DNA of 8,327 bases from DATAYF01 sp036272735 (GTDB lineage Bacteria; Chloroflexota; Ktedonobacteria; Ktedonobacterales; Ktedonobacteraceae), in assembly GCA_036272735.1 (NCBI GenBank), contig DATAYF010000654.1, positions 1 to 8,327 on the forward strand, written 5' to 3'. Positions within the stretch are counted from its first letter, which is position 1. Each line of letters begins with the position of its first letter. Of this stretch, positions 6,213 to 8,327 are shown in pieces. Both the position numbers and the translations under genes were made by a program. A model generated the notes under the pieces. The model saw only the letters and a list, made by a program, of their open reading frames with translations, was not told the origin of the DNA and searched no databases.

Positions 6213-7847
6213 ATGTCGTCTACCAAACAACCGACAACCCAACCGGGCGCTGTGACTGCGCCCGCAAAACCGTATAGAGGTGTGCTTGGCGTAGTGGTTT
6301 CGGTGCTGAGCGCACTAGGAGCCGGGTTGATAGCGAGCCTCTTTGCAGTCTTACTGATGGTCATTTTTCGTCTCTACGCGGGTATTTCCTCGCCCGTAGA
6401 GTTGTTTGGTTTCTTCTTACTCAAACATTTGGATGCCGGTACCTTCGTTCACATGCAGATTGTCTTCCAGCCCAATTCGAAAACGGGACCGCTGGGCTTG
6501 GCGCTGTTAGCGATGGTTGTCCTGGGCACATTGTTGGGCCTGCTCTACGCGCTGCTCGCGTTTGTCAGGTTGCCGGTACGCGGCTATCGGCCGCGTACTC
6601 GTGAGTGGGTGGTGGCCCTGGCTTTTGCGGAAGCCATGACGCTGGTCGGAGCCATCCTATTCTGGAACGAGCTGCCCCAGAATTTCCTCGGGCTGCCGTT
6701 GACCTGGTCCATAATTGTGACCATCATCAGCCTGTTCGTCGAGTTCAATCTCTACGGCGTGGTGCTCTGCCTGGCGTATCGCGCTTTTCTACCCAAAGAG
6801 CGCGTAGCCACCACCAGGAGCGGCGTGGTGGCGCAGCGACGGCGGCAACTATTGGCACGAACGGGCGTGGCCGTGCTGGGCCTCGGGGCTGCCGGTGCGA
6901 ACCTGGGTGGATTGAACACCTTCCTGAAGCGTTACAGCTCCTATGACGGCATGAAATCACCGACCGTCAACGGCTTCACACCGCCGATTACGCCAAATGA
7001 TCTGCACTACGTCGTCACACAGAACGCCGTAGACCCGACGCCAGATATCAACCTCTGGCGTTTTGAAGTGACGGGCCTGGTGGGCAAGAGTGGCAGTTAT
7101 ACTTACGATGAGCTGCAAAAATTGCCATCCACGTCGCGTCCGATCACGCTCGAATGTATCTCCAACAGCGCCCAGAACCACCTGATCAGTACGGCGGTCT
7201 GGCAAGGCGTGTCGTTCAAGACGCTGTTAGAGCAGCACGGAGGCGCGCAGCCGCAGGCGCAGTACGTGGTCTTTTATTCCAGTGATGGATACAATGTGAC
7301 GCAGCCGCTTAAAGATGTGTTGGATGCCGACTCGCTGCTGGCCTGGCGCATGAATGGTGCCGAATTGCCTGTGCGCCACGGCTATCCACTGCGTGCGCTG
7401 ATCCCTGGGCATTACGGTGAAGAGAACGTCAAATGGTTGACGAGGCTCGAACTGACCGATCATTTTGTCGGCGGCCTCTACTCCGACCAGGGCTGGTATA
7501 ACGGGCCGGTGCACACCATCAGCCGCATCGACCGACCTGGCGGGCACGTTGCAGTAGGGCATGGCGCTGAGATAGGTGGCCTGGCCTACGCGGGTACACG
7601 TGGTATTCAGAAGGTCGAGGTCAGCACCGATGATGGCAAATCCTGGCACGTTGCCAGGTTGCAGCCGTCGATATCAAAGGATTCGTGGGTGATGTGGTCG
7701 TGGGAGTGGACGCCGTTGATGGCGGGGACGTACACATTGCGCTCACGTGCTACCGATGGTACTGGAGCCGTCCAGACCTCTCGCGATCAAGGTTCGGTAC
7801 CCCATGCCGCCACCGGTTACGCTAAAATCACTGTGCAGGTGGGATAA
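6213..7847 (+). CDS. membrane-anchored sulfite-oxidase-family molybdopterin oxidoreductase with internal Tat-like motif
   Basis: This 544-residue protein starts with four hydrophobic helices (about 24-53, 95-117, 131-151, 163-189) of unassigned type without clear heme histidine pairs. A twin-arginine-like segment, QRRRQLLARTG (208-218), and a fifth hydrophobic stretch (218-233) follow. The Mo-cofactor domain covers about 262-425: TLECISN (312-318) with Mo-ligand candidate C315, RHGYPLR (388-394), PGHYG (398-402) and NVKWL (405-409), all as in sulfite oxidases. Residues 430-544 form an Ig-like Mo-co dimerisation domain (VEVSTDDGKSW 468-478, WSWEWTP 495-501, GTYTLRSRATD 505-515). No heme domain is present, so electrons must pass to a partner, perhaps a cytochrome. 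The substrate is unknown; sulfite is one possibility. The ATG at 6213 has AAGGA about 11 nt upstream; an in-frame TTG at 6123 would add 30 residues and overlap the leader hairpin. The Tat-like motif suggests an extracytoplasmic catalytic domain. Confidence 0.88.
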   Translation: MSSTKQPTTQPGAVTAPAKPYRGVLGVVVSVLSALGAGLIASLFAVLLMVIFRLYAGISSPVELFGFFLLKHLDAGTFVHMQIVFQPNSKTGPLGLALLAMVVLGTLLGLLYALLAFVRLPVRGYRPRTREWVVALAFAEAMTLVGAILFWNELPQNFLGLPLTWSIIVTIISLFVEFNLYGVVLCLAYRAFLPKERVATTRSGVVAQRRRQLLARTGVAVLGLGAAGANLGGLNTFLKRYSSYDGMKSPTVNGFTPPITPNDLHYVVTQNAVDPTPDINLWRFEVTGLVGKSGSYTYDELQKLPSTSRPITLECISNSAQNHLISTAVWQGVSFKTLLEQHGGAQPQAQYVVFYSSDGYNVTQPLKDVLDADSLLAWRMNGAELPVRHGYPLRALIPGHYGEENVKWLTRLELTDHFVGGLYSDQGWYNGPVHTISRIDRPGGHVAVGHGAEIGGLAYAGTRGIQKVEVSTDDGKSWHVARLQPSISKDSWVMWSWEWTPLMAGTYTLRSRATDGTGAVQTSRDQGSVPHAATGYAKITVQVG

Positions 7848-7857
7848 GGTCAAGACG

Positions 7858-7909
7858 ACCAACAAGCAGAGAGGCGACCCCGCACGGGATCGCCTCTCTG
7901 CTTGTTGGT
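7858..7909. terminator. long 20-bp hairpin after the molybdo-oxidoreductase gene
   Basis: Positions 7858-7877 are the exact reverse complement of 7890-7909. The 12-nt interior can extend the stem by CCC/GGG after one C-A mismatch. It starts 11 nt after the stop codon, as a terminator would, but no T-tract follows. It resembles the inverted repeat at 3160-3212 in being long, perfect and U-poor, so both may be lineage-specific 3'-end stems. Confidence 0.6.
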
Positions 7910-7930
7910 ATCGATTACAGAAATCGGAGC

Positions 7931-8011
7931 GCGAAAGCCCCCGTGTTTCAAGCGGGGGATGAAGCGCCGTTCCTCTTAATGATGGAGGAGAGGGGCTGGA
8001 TCGCTTGAAAC
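7931..8011 (+). ncRNA. structured omega-RNA/IS-end-like segment upstream of the TnpB-like gene
   Basis: CCCCCG (7938-7943) pairs with CGGGGG (7953-7958) in a GC-rich hairpin preceded by GAAAG and followed by ATGAAG. This form is typical of the subterminal hairpins and omega-RNA 3' ends of IS200/IS605-type elements. Loop sequence GTTTCAAGC (7945-7953) is exactly complementary to GCTTGAAAC (8003-8011), which allows a pseudoknot. Between them TCCTC (7971-7975) can pair with GAGGA (7985-7989). Position 5' of the gene is unusual for an omega-RNA, which normally overlaps the 3' end. It may be a left element end, a scar of another element, or a leader structure. Confidence 0.4.
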
Positions 8012-8023
8012 CTAGCGAAATGC

Positions 8024-8052
8024 TTGACAGATCCCTTCGGGTTTGATACAGT
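8024..8052 (+). promoter_or_regulatory. near-consensus promoter of the TnpB-like gene
   Basis: TTGACA (8024-8029) is a perfect -35. After exactly 17 nt comes TACAGT (8047-8052), with four of six -10 bases. Transcription would begin near 8059, giving a leader of about 29 nt that contains the GGAAAGG ribosome-binding site (8074-8080). Confidence 0.65.
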
Positions 8053-8087
8053 TAGAACGGATATTCTTTTCCCGGAAAGGCAGACGG

Positions 8088-8327
8088 ATGGCAGCGAAAC
8101 GAGCGAAACGAACGAAGCGTAGGCGCATCACCCAGGAGACTGAGGAGCTTCCTCGTCGGACTCCGACCTTTCTGCTGGAATTGCCTCTCGTGGTGAACGA
8201 GCACCAGGCCAAACGCCTCAGAGGACACCTGGAAGCAGGCCGCCAGCTCTACAATGCCGTGCTCGCGGAAGGGCACAAACGCCTGCGCCGCATGCGGGCA
8301 GACGAGAGCGTGGCAAGCCGCTCGTGC
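8088..8327 (+). CDS. TnpB/OrfB-like IS200/IS605-family protein, 5' part
   Basis: The frame is open from the ATG at 8088 to the window edge, giving 80 residues; the 3' end is missing. The first 25 residues are strongly basic (AKRAKRTKRRR). They are followed by TFLLELPLVVNEHQAKRLRG (27-46) and LEAGRQLYNAVLAEGHKRLR (48-67). This pattern, a short beta strand, 'xxxQ..L...leagR.LYN..L', matches the N-terminus of TnpB/OrfB proteins, which are RNA-guided nucleases or accessory transposition proteins. The RuvC-like catalytic residues and zinc ribbon would lie beyond the window, so activity cannot be judged. GGAAAGG sits 7 nt before the ATG, and a near-consensus promoter lies just upstream. No TnpA-type Tyr transposase gene precedes it here, suggesting a stand-alone tnpB-like element. 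Another basic transposase family remains possible. Confidence 0.6.
   Translation, partial: MAAKRAKRTKRRRITQETEELPRRTPTFLLELPLVVNEHQAKRLRGHLEAGRQLYNAVLAEGHKRLRRMRADESVASRSC

Noticed and set aside
7227..7649. 140-codon minus-strand frame antisense to the Mo-cofactor domain
   Set aside because: It mirrors the GC-rich third positions of the real gene and has no family resemblance.
7938..8011. CRISPR-like reading of the paired GTTTCAAGC / GCTTGAAAC motifs
   Set aside because: There are only two copies in inverted orientation, no direct repeats and no spacers; a folded RNA or element end explains them better.

Overview
The window looks like a chromosomal stretch from a Ktedonobacteria-type Chloroflexota bacterium. 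This is an inference from gene content: sulfite-oxidase-family membrane fusions, a duplicated PPOX-like flavoprotein, an F420-type reductase, a GT-C mannosyltransferase-like protein and a TnpB-like gene with a basic N-terminus. Moderate GC and Shine-Dalgarno-led starts agree with this, but no marker gene fixes the taxonomy. I count seven protein genes, one on the minus strand and six on the plus strand, the last cut by the window edge.

Layout. Positions 130-1641 (minus) encode a cytochrome-b-like membrane domain fused to a sulfite-oxidase-type molybdopterin domain. An AT-rich divergent intergenic region (1642-2086) follows, with a perfect 14-bp palindrome. Next come a tandem-duplicated PPOX/FMN split-barrel protein (2087-3118), a perfect 25-bp inverted repeat (3160-3212), a 93-residue DUF2795-like protein with a Met/Gly-rich tail (3349-3630) and its intrinsic terminator (3694-3732). 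A Ddn-like deazaflavin (F420) reductase has its own promoter (3865-4332). It is followed by a multi-spanning GT87-like glycosyltransferase (4448-6037) and a second molybdopterin oxidoreductase (6213-7847) with four membrane helices, an internal Tat-like motif, a sulfite-oxidase core and a C-terminal Ig-like domain. After another long hairpin (7858-7909), a structured, omega-RNA-end-like segment and a near-consensus promoter lead into the 5' part of a TnpB/OrfB-like gene (8088 to the window end).

How it fits together. Most genes appear to be separate transcription units: gaps of roughly 115-230 bases lie between them and several have their own promoter or terminator signals. The recurring theme is redox chemistry. 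Two membrane-anchored molybdoenzymes of the same catalytic family but opposite architecture flank flavin- and F420-type proteins. The glycosyltransferase suggests cell-envelope work, and the right edge is mobile-element territory. The most noteworthy signals are the contrast between the two molybdo-fusions, the structured RNA-like segment 5' of the TnpB-like gene, and the two very long U-poor hairpins.
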